Assembly: GCA_965279075.1 (NCBI GenBank)
Contig: CBDIHI010000005.1
Location: forward strand, 62,001-126,000
Length of the DNA stretch: 64,000 bases
Reading direction: 5' to 3'
DNA from: SZAS-79 sp965279075
Lineage (GTDB): Bacteria > Pseudomonadota > Gammaproteobacteria > Burkholderiales > SG8-39
Both the position numbers and the translations under genes were made by a program. Under the pieces are notes generated by a model. The model was given only the letters and a program-made list of their open reading frames with translations, ran no database searches and was not told where the DNA came from. Numbering within the stretch: the first letter of the stretch is position 1; each line of letters starts with the position of its first letter. Positions 42,206-51,196 of this stretch are shown here, in pieces.

Positions 42206-43540
42206 TCACAGGACGTAGCGCGCAAGGTCTTCATTTTTCGAAAGTTCGGACAGCCTCGCGTCGACGTAGGCGGCGTCGATGAGGACCGTTTCGGGGCCGC
42301 GGCGCCCGGCTTCGAAGGCGACCTCCTCAAGGAGCTTCTCGAGCACGGTGTAGAGCCGCCGCGCGCCGATGTTCTCCATCTGTTCGTTCACCGTGAACGC
42401 GATCTCGGCCAGCCGCCGGATCGCCTCCGGCAGGAAGTCGACCGTCAGGCCCTCGGTGGCGAGCAGCGCCTCGTACTGGCGGGTCAGGCACGCATCTGTG
42501 CCGGTCAGGATCTTCTCGAAGTCGTCCACCGACAGCGAGTCGAGCTCGACCCGGATCGGGAAGCGCCCCTGCAGCTCGGGGATCAGGTCCGAGGGCTTGG
42601 CGTAGTGGAACGCCCCGCTCGCGATGAAGAGGATGTGGTCGGTCTTCACCATGCCGTACTTGGTCGTGACCGTCGTACCTTCGACCAGCGGCAGGAGGTC
42701 GCGCTGCACGCCCTGCCGCGACACGTCCGCGCCGCCCACTTCGGAGCGGCTCGCGATCTTGTCGACCTCGTCGAGGAACACGATGCCGTTCTGCTCGACG
42801 TTCTCCAGCGCCTTCGTCTTCAGGTCTTCGTCGGAGACCATCCGTGCCGCCTCCTCGTCGCAGATCAATGCCATCGCCTCGCGGATCTTCAGCTTGCGGG
42901 TCTTCCTGCGTCCCGCGCCGAGATTCTGGAACATGCCCTGGATCTGCGACGTCAGCTCCTCCATGCCCGGCGGGGTCATGATCTCCATCTGCGGCTGGGC
43001 CGCGGCGACCTCGATCTCGATTTCCTTGTCGTCGAGCTCGCCCTCGCGCAGCTTCTTCCTGAATTTCTGCCGCGTGGGATTTCCGGCCGCGACGTCCGTA
43101 TTCGCGGCAAACCCGACTTCCCGCGCCGGCGGCAGCAGCGCGTCGAGCACGCGCTCTTCCGCCGCGTCCTGCGCGAGGCTGCGCACGCGGCGCATCGCCT
43201 GCTCGCGCGCGCCCTTCACCGAGATTTCGACCAGGTCGCGGATGATCGTGTCCACGTCGCGACCAACGTAGCCGACCTCCGTGAACTTGGTCGCCTCGAC
43301 CTTGATGAACGGGGCGTCGGCAAGCTTCGCCAGGCGCCGCGCGATCTCGGTCTTGCCCACACCCGTGGGTCCGATCATCAGGATGTTCTTCGGCGTGATC
43401 TCCTGACGCAGCGGCTCGGCCACCTGCTGGCGGCGCCAGCGGTTGCGCAGCGCGATCGCCACCGCGCGCTTGGCCTTGTCCTGCCCGACGATATGCTTGT
43501 CCAGCTCGTGGACGATCTCCTGCGGCATCATCGAACTCAT
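42206..43540 (-). CDS. hslU: ATP-dependent protease ATPase subunit HslU
   Basis: 444 residues of the AAA+ Clp/Hsp100 family. It has Walker A GPTGVGKTE (about 57-65), Walker B IVFLDEVDKI, the pore motif KVEATKFTEVGYVGRDVD, an inserted I domain (about 110-240) and a C-terminus ending YVL that docks into HslV. It unfolds substrates for HslV. The ATG overlaps the hslV stop as ATGA. Confidence 0.97.
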   Translation of the reverse strand: MSSMMPQEIVHELDKHIVGQDKAKRAVAIALRNRWRRQQVAEPLRQEITPKNILMIGPTGVGKTEIARRLAKLADAPFIKVEATKFTEVGYVGRDVDTIIRDLVEISVKGAREQAMRRVRSLAQDAAEERVLDALLPPAREVGFAANTDVAAGNPTRQKFRKKLREGELDDKEIEIEVAAAQPQMEIMTPPGMEELTSQIQGMFQNLGAGRRKTRKLKIREAMALICDEEAARMVSDEDLKTKALENVEQNGIVFLDEVDKIASRSEVGGADVSRQGVQRDLLPLVEGTTVTTKYGMVKTDHILFIASGAFHYAKPSDLIPELQGRFPIRVELDSLSVDDFEKILTGTDACLTRQYEALLATEGLTVDFLPEAIRRLAEIAFTVNEQMENIGARRLYTVLEKLLEEVAFEAGRRGPETVLIDAAYVDARLSELSKNEDLARYVL

Positions 43541-44073
43541 TCCAGCACCTCGATCACCCGCTGGTGATTCGTGTAAATGCACAGGTCGGCCGCGATCGAA
43601 AGCGACCGCTCGACGATGTCCCGCGCGCCCAGTTCCGTGTTCTCGAGGAGGGCGCGCGCCGCCGACTGCGCGTACGGCCCGCCCGAACCGATCGCGACGA
43701 TCCCGTGCTCGGGCTCAAGCACGTCGCCCTGCCCCGTGATGACAAGCGAGTGCTCGCGGTCGGCCACGGACAGCATCGCTTCCAGCCGGCGCAGCATGCG
43801 ATCGGTGCGCCAGTCCTTGGCGAGTTCGACCGCCGAGCGCATCAGGTGGCCCTGGTGCTTTTCGAGCTTCGCCTCGAAACGCTCGAACAGCGTGAAGGCG
43901 TCGGCCGTGCCGCCCGCGAACCCGGCCAGTATCTTGTCGTGGTACAGGCGCCGCACCTTGCGGGCGCCGCCCTTGATGACGATGTGCCCGAGGGTGACCT
44001 GCCCGTCCCCGCCCAGCGCGACGCTGTTGCCGCGTCGCACGGAAAGGATGGTCGTGCCGTGGAATTGTTCCAT
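43537..44073 (-). CDS. hslV: ATP-dependent protease peptidase subunit HslV
   Basis: 178 residues. The proteasome-like peptidase is exposed after removal of a short propeptide (MEQFHG), leaving a catalytic N-terminal Thr in TTILSVRRG. It forms hexameric rings with HslU. A sigma-32-like promoter lies 28-56 bases upstream, so hslVU should be induced by heat through the RpoH encoded at 19391. Confidence 0.97.
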   Translation of the reverse strand: MEQFHGTTILSVRRGNSVALGGDGQVTLGHIVIKGGARKVRRLYHDKILAGFAGGTADAFTLFERFEAKLEKHQGHLMRSAVELAKDWRTDRMLRRLEAMLSVADREHSLVITGQGDVLEPEHGIVAIGSGGPYAQSAARALLENTELGARDIVERSLSIAADLCIYTNHQRVIEVLE

Positions 44074-44100
44074 GCTGGATCCGAAGGGTTGACCTGTGAG

Positions 44101-44129
44101 AAATGGTGCCGGGCCCGCTGCATTGCAAG
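44101..44129 (-). promoter_or_regulatory. probable sigma-32 promoter of hslVU
   Basis: Leftward, CTTGCAA (44123-44129), 14 bases, then CACCATTT (44101-44108). This matches CTTGAAA-N11-16-CCCCATnT with one mismatch in each half. It sits between the permease gene's end and the hslV start, where the heat-shock promoter would be expected. Confidence 0.75.
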
Positions 44130-44146
44130 CCCCGCGCCGCCCCTTA

Positions 44147-44896
44147 TTATCTCCTCACGAAGAGGGCCGCCATCGCCCCGGCCAGCGCCATCGTGCAGAC
44201 GACCATCGGCCCCGAGGGCAGGTCGGCCCCGGCGGACGCCGCCAGGCCCGACGCATAACCCAGCGCGCCGATCGCATAGGCGCAGGCCAGCCGGCGCCTC
44301 TTAACGTAGAACGTCGCAAGCGCAGGGATCACCAGGGTCGCGAACACCAGGTACAACCCGACCAGCTGCACCGATATGGTCACCGCGCAGGCGAACAGCA
44401 CGTAGAACCCGGCCCGGCCGATACGTTCGCGAAGGCCGAACCACACCGCAACGATGACCCCGTACACGAGGGCATCGAGAGGCAGGCGGGACGGGTTCAC
44501 CCACAGGATCTGCCCGACGAGGAGGTCCTTCAGGTGCTCCCCGCCGTGTGGGTTGCCAGCGAGAAGCAGGACCGCCGCGCTCGACGCGATCACGAACGTC
44601 ACGCCGATGATCGCCTCCTGCACTTCGGGCCAGCGCCGCTCGGTCCACGTCAGCAGCAGCGCCGCCGCAAGGGCCGCCGACAGCGCGGCGACCTGCATCG
44701 CCGCGCCTTGGGGCTCCCAGCCCAGTGTGTCCGCGAAAATCACGCCGAGCCCCGCGATCTGCGCAATTGCCAGGTCGATGAACACGATGCCGCGGCCGAT
44801 CACCTGCATGCCGAGCGGCACATGGGTGGCCGTGACCAGCAGGCCGGCGATCATCGCCGGCAGCAGCAGTCCGAGGCTCGTCGCGTCGAGATTCAC
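44147..44896 (-). CDS. metal ABC transporter permease, ZnuB/ABC-3 family
   Basis: 249 residues with about seven to eight membrane helices. The ABC-3 pattern is clear: VIGRGIVFIDLAIAQIAGLGV near the start, VQLVGLYLVFATLVIPALAT late in the protein. It should move zinc or manganese through the inner membrane. The start is GTG at 44896, overlapping the binding-protein gene stop as GTGA. No ABC ATPase gene accompanies it in the window. Confidence 0.9.
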   Translation of the reverse strand: MNLDATSLGLLLPAMIAGLLVTATHVPLGMQVIGRGIVFIDLAIAQIAGLGVIFADTLGWEPQGAAMQVAALSAALAAALLLTWTERRWPEVQEAIIGVTFVIASSAAVLLLAGNPHGGEHLKDLLVGQILWVNPSRLPLDALVYGVIVAVWFGLRERIGRAGFYVLFACAVTISVQLVGLYLVFATLVIPALATFYVKRRRLACAYAIGALGYASGLAASAGADLPSGPMVVCTMALAGAMAALFVRR

Positions 44897-45798
44897 TTGA
44901 CCGCCGCCAGCAGCCGGTCGAGCGTGTCGTCGAACAGGCCGAAGAGATCCTTCGACCGCTCGCTCCCGCCGACCGTGTACGGCAGCATCGCGGCCGGGAT
45001 CCCGGTGCGCCCGGAAAGGAACTCGGCAGCCTTGGGGCTGTTGTACGCCGAATAGACGATCACCTTCGCGGGAGCCGCCTTCATCCGGTCGACCAGGTCC
45101 GCAAGGTGCGAAGGCGTAGGCGGCAGGCCGGGCTTGGGCTCGAGGCTTCCCGCCTCCTGCAGGCCCAGCCAATGGATCAGGTACGACATGTCCTTATGGT
45201 AGACGACCAGGGGGACGCCCCTGAGGCGAGCGCCGGCCTTCTCCCAACGTGCCGTCGCCGCCTGCCAGCGCCCGAGAAAGGTTGCGAGTCCCGCCTTGTA
45301 GGCCGCGGCATTGCCCGGATCGACCTGCGCGAGGCGCGCGCCCAGCGCCTCGGCGACTTTCGCGATGTTGCGCGGGTCAAGGTGCACGTGCGGATTCCCG
45401 CCGGGATGCACGTCGCCCATGGCCCGGTCGAGCGTCCTGGGTATCTCCAGCCGCGTCACGAACTGCGAGGCTTCGAGGAACCCCGGCGTGCCCGGCTGGA
45501 CCTTCGCGTTGCCCGATTGCGAGAACAGCAGCGGCAGCCAGCCCACTTCGAGTTCCGACCCGGTGCAGACGACGAGGTCCGCGGAACGGGTCCGTGCGAT
45601 GAGGCTCGGCCGCGCCTCGATCCTGTGCGGGTCCTGCAGCGCAGTGGTCGCGGAGTACACCGCGACCCGGTCCCCGCCGATCTCCCTGGCGAGCGCCCCC
45701 CACTCGGGTTCGCAAGCGAAAACGTTGAGCGCGGCAGCGGCAGGCAACGTGGCGGACACGAATACGAACGCGAACAGCGTCTTCAATGTCGTTCTCAT
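44893..45798 (-). CDS. metal ABC transporter substrate-binding protein, ZnuA-like
   Basis: 301 residues. A signal peptide (1-22, ending PAAAA) is followed by a cluster A-I/TroA-fold metal-binding protein. Probable ligands are the His in LQDPHRIE, those in GNPHVHLDP, and the His in VVYHKDMSYL. Only a short His-containing loop is present, unlike the long His-rich loop of many zinc-specific ZnuA proteins, so zinc is likely but manganese cannot be excluded. It starts nine bases after the outer-membrane gene stop. Confidence 0.88.
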   Translation of the reverse strand: MRTTLKTLFAFVFVSATLPAAAALNVFACEPEWGALAREIGGDRVAVYSATTALQDPHRIEARPSLIARTRSADLVVCTGSELEVGWLPLLFSQSGNAKVQPGTPGFLEASQFVTRLEIPRTLDRAMGDVHPGGNPHVHLDPRNIAKVAEALGARLAQVDPGNAAAYKAGLATFLGRWQAATARWEKAGARLRGVPLVVYHKDMSYLIHWLGLQEAGSLEPKPGLPPTPSHLADLVDRMKAAPAKVIVYSAYNSPKAAEFLSGRTGIPAAMLPYTVGGSERSKDLFGLFDDTLDRLLAAVK

Positions 45799-45807
45799 CG
45801 CATCACC

Positions 45808-47247
45808 TCAGAACTTGTGCGCACCATGGGCCCCGAGGCTCATGATGTACTGGAGGAAAACCTGGTTGTCGGTCACGCCGGGCTGCGAGCGGTCGCGCGC
45901 GAACTGGAGCCTCAGGCGGCTGAACTCGCTCGGGCTCCAGTCGACCATGAAGGTGTTCCTGGTCGGCTTGTAGGCACTCAGGATCGGGAAATCCGCTGCG
46001 GCCAGCGCGCCCGATCCGACGAGGCCGATGGCGGCGGTGCCCGATTCAAGGCGGTCGTAGCGGTAGCCCGCACGCCATTGCGGCATGAACTGGTAGACGC
46101 CCTGCACATAGAGGCCCGACTGGCGCGACGCATAGGCATCGGTTTGCGTGCCGAGCGAGGCGGCGGCGGTGTCGTAGGTGAGCGCGCCGTTCTCCATGCG
46201 CCGGAAGTACTCCCCCTGAAGCTTGAAGCTGGTCTGCGTCGCGTTGCCGTTCGGCGCCCACTTCAGCACGCCGTCCAGCACCCACAGCCGGCTGCGGCCC
46301 GTGAAGCTGTTGGTCACGCCGGCCCCGGCGGAATCGAGGTCGGTGTAGGTGCGGTCCTGCGGCGAGGTCCGCAAGTGCGACAACCCGACGCGCCACGCGG
46401 TGCTGTCGCCGATGTCGCCGCCGAGGTGCGCGAACAGCACCCCGGACCCCAGGCCGTTCTTGCTGCGGCCGCCGTCGGGTCCGCCGGGAAACGCCCGTCC
46501 GCGTCCCGCTTCGGCGCCGAGCGCGAAGTACACGTCGGTCGGCGCGACCCACTTCAGCTGTACCCCGTCGTCGGAAAGCTGGTTGCCGAGGAAGGCCTTC
46601 GCCGCGAGGGATGCATCGGTGAAATCCCACGCATGCGCATGGATCTCATTCTGGTAGCCCACCCCCGAATAGAACCGCCCCGCCTTCAGTGTGAAGCCGT
46701 TCGACAGGCCCAGCGTCTGCAGGTAGCCCTCCTCGATGCCTATGCTGTTGTCCGCGCCGATCGCGGCGATCAGCGTGCCGCGGAAATACGAGTCGACGTT
46801 GGCGCTCAGCACGAGTTCCGACTCGCCAAGGCTGAGGCCGCGGGCCGGCGGCGCGACTTCCCCGCCCGTAGGCGCGAAGCCCGAGAGGCGGTAGCTGGCA
46901 GGGTCGCGCTTGAGGTTGCCGTACGTGCCGTTGAGGATCAGGGAGATCCCGGGGTTGAACGCACTTTGCCCGGGCGAAGCCTGGCCGGACGCGCTGCCGC
47001 CAGCCTGTGCCACGGCCCGTGTGGCGACGGACTCCGCCTTGCTCGCCGCGGCTTCGGCACGGCCCGTGGACTGCTCGGCCTGCTGCAGGCGCCTCTCCAG
47101 TGCCTCGATGCGCTTCTCGTAACTATCCTTAAGTTGCCTGACCTGCTCGCGCAGTTCCTTCAAGTCCTCGTCGCTTGCCGCGAATGCGGCGCACGGCGCC
47201 GCCAGCGCGGTGGCGACGGCGAATGCAATAAGCCAGTGCTTGTACAT
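45808..47247 (-). CDS. outer membrane beta-barrel protein with N-terminal coiled coil
   Basis: 479 residues. A signal peptide (1-24) is followed by a coiled coil (about 25-70: LKELREQVRQLKDSYEKRIEALE...), a low-complexity Ala/Ser/Gly linker, and a porin-like barrel rich in alternating strands (ISLILNGTYGN, YFRGTLIAAIG, FTLKAGRFYSG). It ends in a strand closing in Phe (GAHKF). The organisation resembles porins with a peptidoglycan- or trimer-directing coiled coil. Its place immediately before ZnuA-like and ZnuB-like genes suggests uptake of metal across the outer membrane; this is inference. Confidence 0.78.
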   Translation of the reverse strand: MYKHWLIAFAVATALAAPCAAFAASDEDLKELREQVRQLKDSYEKRIEALERRLQQAEQSTGRAEAAASKAESVATRAVAQAGGSASGQASPGQSAFNPGISLILNGTYGNLKRDPASYRLSGFAPTGGEVAPPARGLSLGESELVLSANVDSYFRGTLIAAIGADNSIGIEEGYLQTLGLSNGFTLKAGRFYSGVGYQNEIHAHAWDFTDASLAAKAFLGNQLSDDGVQLKWVAPTDVYFALGAEAGRGRAFPGGPDGGRSKNGLGSGVLFAHLGGDIGDSTAWRVGLSHLRTSPQDRTYTDLDSAGAGVTNSFTGRSRLWVLDGVLKWAPNGNATQTSFKLQGEYFRRMENGALTYDTAAASLGTQTDAYASRQSGLYVQGVYQFMPQWRAGYRYDRLESGTAAIGLVGSGALAAADFPILSAYKPTRNTFMVDWSPSEFSRLRLQFARDRSQPGVTDNQVFLQYIMSLGAHGAHKF

Positions 47248-47326
47248 GACCTCTCCTCGAATCCATGGTGGTGCCCCCCTCGCGGGAGCGCACGACAAGG
47301 CCGCACGATCGCGGCCGCAGGGAAAC

Positions 47327-47647
47327 TCAGGCGGAGAAGGGAGGGGCGCGGGAGCGGAACGCCGCGGCGGGTGCTTCGCCGGTGCGTACTGCTATGGGAG
47401 GAAGTACGTGTTGCGAGACATCACCGGCAACCAGGAAGGTGCCGGCTTCCGCCGCCGTGCCGTCCAGCGCGTGGACGACCAGGCATTGGTCGGTGGCATG
47501 CTTGAGCGGCGACGGTGCTTTTTCGTCCTGCGCGGCCGCCGCGGCGAGGTCATGCTGCGCATGGGCGAGCGCATGCAGCTGCGCCGCGCTGCCGGAAAAG
47601 GCCAGCGCGAACGCGAGGAGCAGTCTCAGGAAGAAGGGCTTGCCCAT
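47327..47647 (-). CDS. small secreted protein, DUF2946-like
   Basis: 106 residues. A signal peptide (1-22) precedes a His/Ala-rich mature part with HALAHAQHD near the start and CLVVHAL in the middle. Proteins of this size with His and Cys pairs lie next to metal transporters in other proteobacteria (DUF2946), and a metal-handling role is possible. It lies 42 bases after the COG0523 GTPase stop and 79 bases before the outer-membrane gene, on the same strand. Confidence 0.6.
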   Translation of the reverse strand: MGKPFFLRLLLAFALAFSGSAAQLHALAHAQHDLAAAAAQDEKAPSPLKHATDQCLVVHALDGTAAEAGTFLVAGDVSQHVLPPIAVRTGEAPAAAFRSRAPPFSA

Positions 47648-47689
47648 GCGTGGATCATACCCGCGACGTCAAATGCCCCTGGTGCAGGG

Positions 47690-48676
47690 CTACTTCGCCC
47701 CCGCGAGGCACTGGTCGAGGCCGGCGATGAAGAGGTCCTTCGGGAGCTTCCTGCCGATGAACACCATCAGCGAAGCCTTCTTGTCGGTCTTCGCCCAGGG
47801 CTTGCCGACATCGCCGCCCATCATCATGTGCACGCCCTGGAAGACGACGCGGTTGGGATTGCCCTTCATCCACAGCACGCCCTTGTAGCGCAGCAGGTCC
47901 GGGCCGTAGACCTGGATCATGCCGCCGAGGAACTGCTCGAGCTTGGCGCCGTCGAAAGGCTTGTCGGTGCGGTAGATGAACGACTCGACCTCGTCGTGGT
48001 GCTCGTGCGCCGAGTCGGTGAGGAAATCCGGCTCCAGCTCGAGGATCGCGTTGAGGTTGAAGCCGCGGATGTCGAGCACCTCGGCGATGGGCGCATTGCC
48101 GAAATGCACGTGCTTGATCGGCGCGCGCGGGTTCATCTTGCGGATGCGGTCCGACAGCGACTTCACTTCCTCTTCCGTGACCAGGTCGGTCTTCGACATC
48201 AGGATCCGGTCGGCGAAACCCACCTGCTCCTGCGCCTCGTGGTATTCGTCGAGCGTCTCGGGGGCGTGCTTGGCGTCGACGATGGTGAGGATCGAATCGA
48301 GCAGGTAGCTGCCGCCGATCTCCTCGTCGGTGAAGAAGGTCTGCGCCACCGGGCCCGGGTCGGCCATGCCGGTGGTCTCGATGATCACGCGGTCGAACTT
48401 CAGGGCCCCGCTCGCGCGCTTGTCCTTGAGCGAGCCGAGGATGCGGATCAGGTCACCGCGCACCGTGCAGCAGATGCAGCCGTTGTTCATCTCGACGATC
48501 TGCTCGTCGCCGGTCTCGAGGATGTCGTTGTCCACGCCGACTTCGCCGAACTCGTTCTCGATCACGGCGATCTTCTGGCCGTGGTCTTCCTTGAGGATGC
48601 GGTTCAGCAGCGTGGTCTTGCCGCTGCCGAGAAAGCCCGTGAGGATGGTGACGGGGATCATCTGGTCCTGCTGCAT
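47690..48676 (-). CDS. COG0523 (CobW/P47K-like) G3E GTPase, metallochaperone type
   Basis: 328 residues. It has the P-loop GFLGSGKTTL (14-23), metal-binding GCICC (C67, C69, C70), the NKxD-like motif as SKTDL, and a His-rich stretch AHEHHDE. The CobW C-terminal domain follows (about 235-325). COG0523 members insert or traffic zinc or other metals into proteins; those beside znu genes are often zinc-starvation induced. It is the first gene of the leftward unit leading to the ZnuA/B-like proteins. MIPVTIL at 48661 is an alternative start. Confidence 0.9.
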   Translation of the reverse strand: MQQDQMIPVTILTGFLGSGKTTLLNRILKEDHGQKIAVIENEFGEVGVDNDILETGDEQIVEMNNGCICCTVRGDLIRILGSLKDKRASGALKFDRVIIETTGMADPGPVAQTFFTDEEIGGSYLLDSILTIVDAKHAPETLDEYHEAQEQVGFADRILMSKTDLVTEEEVKSLSDRIRKMNPRAPIKHVHFGNAPIAEVLDIRGFNLNAILELEPDFLTDSAHEHHDEVESFIYRTDKPFDGAKLEQFLGGMIQVYGPDLLRYKGVLWMKGNPNRVVFQGVHMMMGGDVGKPWAKTDKKASLMVFIGRKLPKDLFIAGLDQCLAGAK

Positions 48677-48789
48677 GGCGACTCCTGGGTGCTGCTGTGC
48701 TGGGGAGGGCGGATTCTACTCCGTGGCCGAGCCTGTAAGGAACCGCGCCCGCAGTGCGACGAGTCCGGGACACCATATGGAGGATCGCA

Positions 48790-49479
48790 ATGAAGGATTC
48801 AAGCCCTTACCTCGGCGCATCCCTGTCCCGCCGCGGCTTCCTCGGCGCTTCGGCCGCGGCCTTGGCCACGGCGGCAACCGGGGTTTGGCTGCCGCTGGAG
48901 GCCGGCGCGGCCAACAGCAGCATCCACGACTTGCGCGGCGAGGTCCTGGTGAACGGGAAGAGGATCACCCGGAATGCGGCGATCCGGCTCGGCGACACCG
49001 TGGCCACCGGCATGGGCGGCTACCTCGTGTTCGCGCTGGGCGGGGACGCGTTCATGCTGCGCGAGAAGAGCGAGCTGCGGATCGACCCTGCGCCCAGGGA
49101 CAACCTGATCGTCACGGGCCTGCGCCTGGTCACCGGCGCGCTCGGGGCGGTGTTCGGAAAACGGCCGGCAGGCAAAGTCAACATCGTCGCCGCCACGGTC
49201 ACGGCCGGGATTCGCGGCACGGGTGTCTACATGGAAGCGCACGACGAAGGCACCTATTTCTGCAGCTGCTACGGCACGGTGGACCTGCAGGCCAACGCCA
49301 ACCCGAGCGATCGCGAGAGCATCGTCGCTTCGCGCCACAACAACCCGCGCATGATCCTGAAGGAAGCGCGGAACGGCGAGCTGTTCCTGCCTTCGACCTT
49401 CCAGACGCACACCGACGACGAGATGGACCGGCTGGAGAAGGCCGTCGGGCGCCGTGCCCCCTGGTCTCAGGCGCGGTAG
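48790..49479 (+). CDS. exported FecR-domain protein with Tat-like signal
   Basis: 229 residues. The N-terminus has SRRGFLGASAA followed by a hydrophobic segment and an AxA-type cleavage site, as in twin-arginine signals. The mature part opens with a FecR-like beta domain (HDLRGEVLVNGKRI ... GDTVATGMGGYLVFAL ... MLREKSELRI), and a FCSC pair lies around residue 159. FecR domains here act as periplasmic sensors or structural proteins; no sigma factor or receptor gene is adjacent. The start at 48790 has GGAGG upstream. It converges with the methyltransferase gene with a 13-base overlap. Confidence 0.78.
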   Translation: MKDSSPYLGASLSRRGFLGASAAALATAATGVWLPLEAGAANSSIHDLRGEVLVNGKRITRNAAIRLGDTVATGMGGYLVFALGGDAFMLREKSELRIDPAPRDNLIVTGLRLVTGALGAVFGKRPAGKVNIVAATVTAGIRGTGVYMEAHDEGTYFCSCYGTVDLQANANPSDRESIVASRHNNPRMILKEARNGELFLPSTFQTHTDDEMDRLEKAVGRRAPWSQAR

Positions 49480-50672
49480 ACCAGCAGCCCCTTGAGGTAG
49501 TCGCCCTCGGGAAACTCCAGCGCCACCGGATGGTCGGCCGCCGGTCCGAAGCGCTCGATGATGCGTGCGTCCGCCCCCGCGTCCAGCGCGGCGCCGGCGA
49601 CGATCTTCTGGAACAGGTCCGGCGACACGCCACCCGAGCAGGAGAAGGTCGCGAGCAGGCCGCCCGGCGAAAGGAGCTTCAGCGCGAGCAGGTTGATGTC
49701 CTTGTAGGCCCGCGAGGCTTTCTCCACCTGCGCCGCAGTCGGCGCGAACTTGGGCGGGTCGAGCACGATCAGGTCGAACTTCGCACCGCGGTTGCGCAGG
49801 TCCCTCAGGTGCAGGAACACGTCCGCCTCCTTGAACGAAAGGCGCGACGCGTCCAGCGCATTGGCCTTGAGGTTGCGCTGCGCCATCGCGATCGCCGTGC
49901 CTGAACTGTCGATCGCGCTCACGTGCTTCGCCCCGCCCGCCAGCGACGAGATCGCGAAGCCCCCGGTGTAGCAGAAGCAATCCAGCACTTCGCGCCCCGC
50001 GGAGATCTGCCTCACGCGCAGGCGGTTCGCGCGCTGGTCGAGGAAGAATCCCGTTTTCTGCCCCGCCGCAACGTCGACGCGGAACACGAGGCCGTGCTCG
50101 CTGATCGCGCAGCTCGAGGCATCGCTGTTGCCGCGCACGAAGCCGGCGCGTTCGGGCAGGCCTTCGAGCGTGCGTACCTCGGCGTCCGAGCGCTCGAACA
50201 CCGCTTCGCAGCGCGTGAGCTCCACCAGCGCATCGAGGATCTCCTCGCGCCAGCGCTCCGTTCCGGCCGACAGGAACTGCGCGACCAGCACGTCCGCATA
50301 GCGGTCGACGATCAGGCCGGGAATGCCGTCAGACTCGCCGTGGACCAGCCGCATCGCGTTGGTGTGTTCGCCGAGCGGCAACCTCGCGCGCATGTCCAGT
50401 GCCCGCTGCAGCCGCTCGCGCAGGAACGCGGCGTCGACCTTCGCCGCGGCGTCCCAGGTCCACATGCGCCCGCGGATCTGCGACTGCGGACTGTAGGCCG
50501 CAAGCCCGAGCGGCTGGCCCTCGGCGCTGCGCACGAGGACCGTGTCGCCGCTTTGGGGGTCGCCGACGAGCTTCTCGATCGCGCCGGAGAACACCCACGG
50601 ATGGCGGCGCTTGATCGACTTGTCGCGCCCCTCCTTGAGCACGAGGACCGGCGGCGTACCCTTCGCGCTCAT
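49467..50672 (-). CDS. class I rRNA (cytosine-C5)-methyltransferase, RlmI-like
   Basis: 401 residues. An N-terminal PUA domain (about 8-75) is followed by an RFM-type middle part and a Rossmann methyltransferase with VLDCFCYTGGFAISS, DPPKFAP and a Cys in FSCSGG. RlmI methylates C1962 of 23S rRNA; family likeness is strong but the target is inferred. The start overlaps the chromate transporter stop as ATGA, with which it seems to be co-transcribed. Confidence 0.88.
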   Translation of the reverse strand: MSAKGTPPVLVLKEGRDKSIKRRHPWVFSGAIEKLVGDPQSGDTVLVRSAEGQPLGLAAYSPQSQIRGRMWTWDAAAKVDAAFLRERLQRALDMRARLPLGEHTNAMRLVHGESDGIPGLIVDRYADVLVAQFLSAGTERWREEILDALVELTRCEAVFERSDAEVRTLEGLPERAGFVRGNSDASSCAISEHGLVFRVDVAAGQKTGFFLDQRANRLRVRQISAGREVLDCFCYTGGFAISSLAGGAKHVSAIDSSGTAIAMAQRNLKANALDASRLSFKEADVFLHLRDLRNRGAKFDLIVLDPPKFAPTAAQVEKASRAYKDINLLALKLLSPGGLLATFSCSGGVSPDLFQKIVAGAALDAGADARIIERFGPAADHPVALEFPEGDYLKGLLVYRA

Positions 50673-51196
50673 ACGAACCCCAGGATGCCCGCCAGCGCGC
50701 CGGAGGCGATGAGCCACAGCGGATGCACCTTGGTGCGCCACGCGATCAATGCCGCTGCGACCGTGCAAACCATCGCCGGGCCGTTGCTCACGTTGGCGCC
50801 GGCCAGCAGTACGCCGGAGGCCAGCACGAGGCCGATCGTGATCGGTGCGAGGCCGTTGTCGACGATCTCGCGCCAGGCTGCAGCGCCTGCACGGCGCCAG
50901 AGCATGCGGTCCGCGTAATACGTCAGCAGGCTCGAGGGCAGGATCATCGCCACCGTCGTGACGAGCGCACCGGCGATGCCCGCGACCTGCCAGCCGAACA
51001 GGCTCACGACCAGCACGTTGGGGCCGGGCGCGGCCTGGGCCAGCGCGAAGAGGTCGCTGAACTCGCGGCCCGTGATCCAGCCGTGCACGTCCACCAGGCT
51101 GCGGTGCATCTCCGGCAGCACCGAAACCGCCCCGCCGACCGACAGCAGCGACAGCACCGCGAAATCCGTGGCGAGGACCGACAGGCGTTCGATCAT
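50669..51196 (-). CDS. chromate transporter, short-chain subunit (second half)
   Basis: 175 residues with about five to six membrane helices. CHR-family motifs are LSLLSVGGAVSVLPEM near the start and AQAAPGPNVLVVSLFGW. Short-chain CHR proteins work as heterodimers of paired 'half' genes; this is the downstream partner of the gene starting at 51768. It may export chromate or another oxyanion. Confidence 0.87.
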   Translation of the reverse strand: MIERLSVLATDFAVLSLLSVGGAVSVLPEMHRSLVDVHGWITGREFSDLFALAQAAPGPNVLVVSLFGWQVAGIAGALVTTVAMILPSSLLTYYADRMLWRRAGAAAWREIVDNGLAPITIGLVLASGVLLAGANVSNGPAMVCTVAAALIAWRTKVHPLWLIASGALAGILGFV

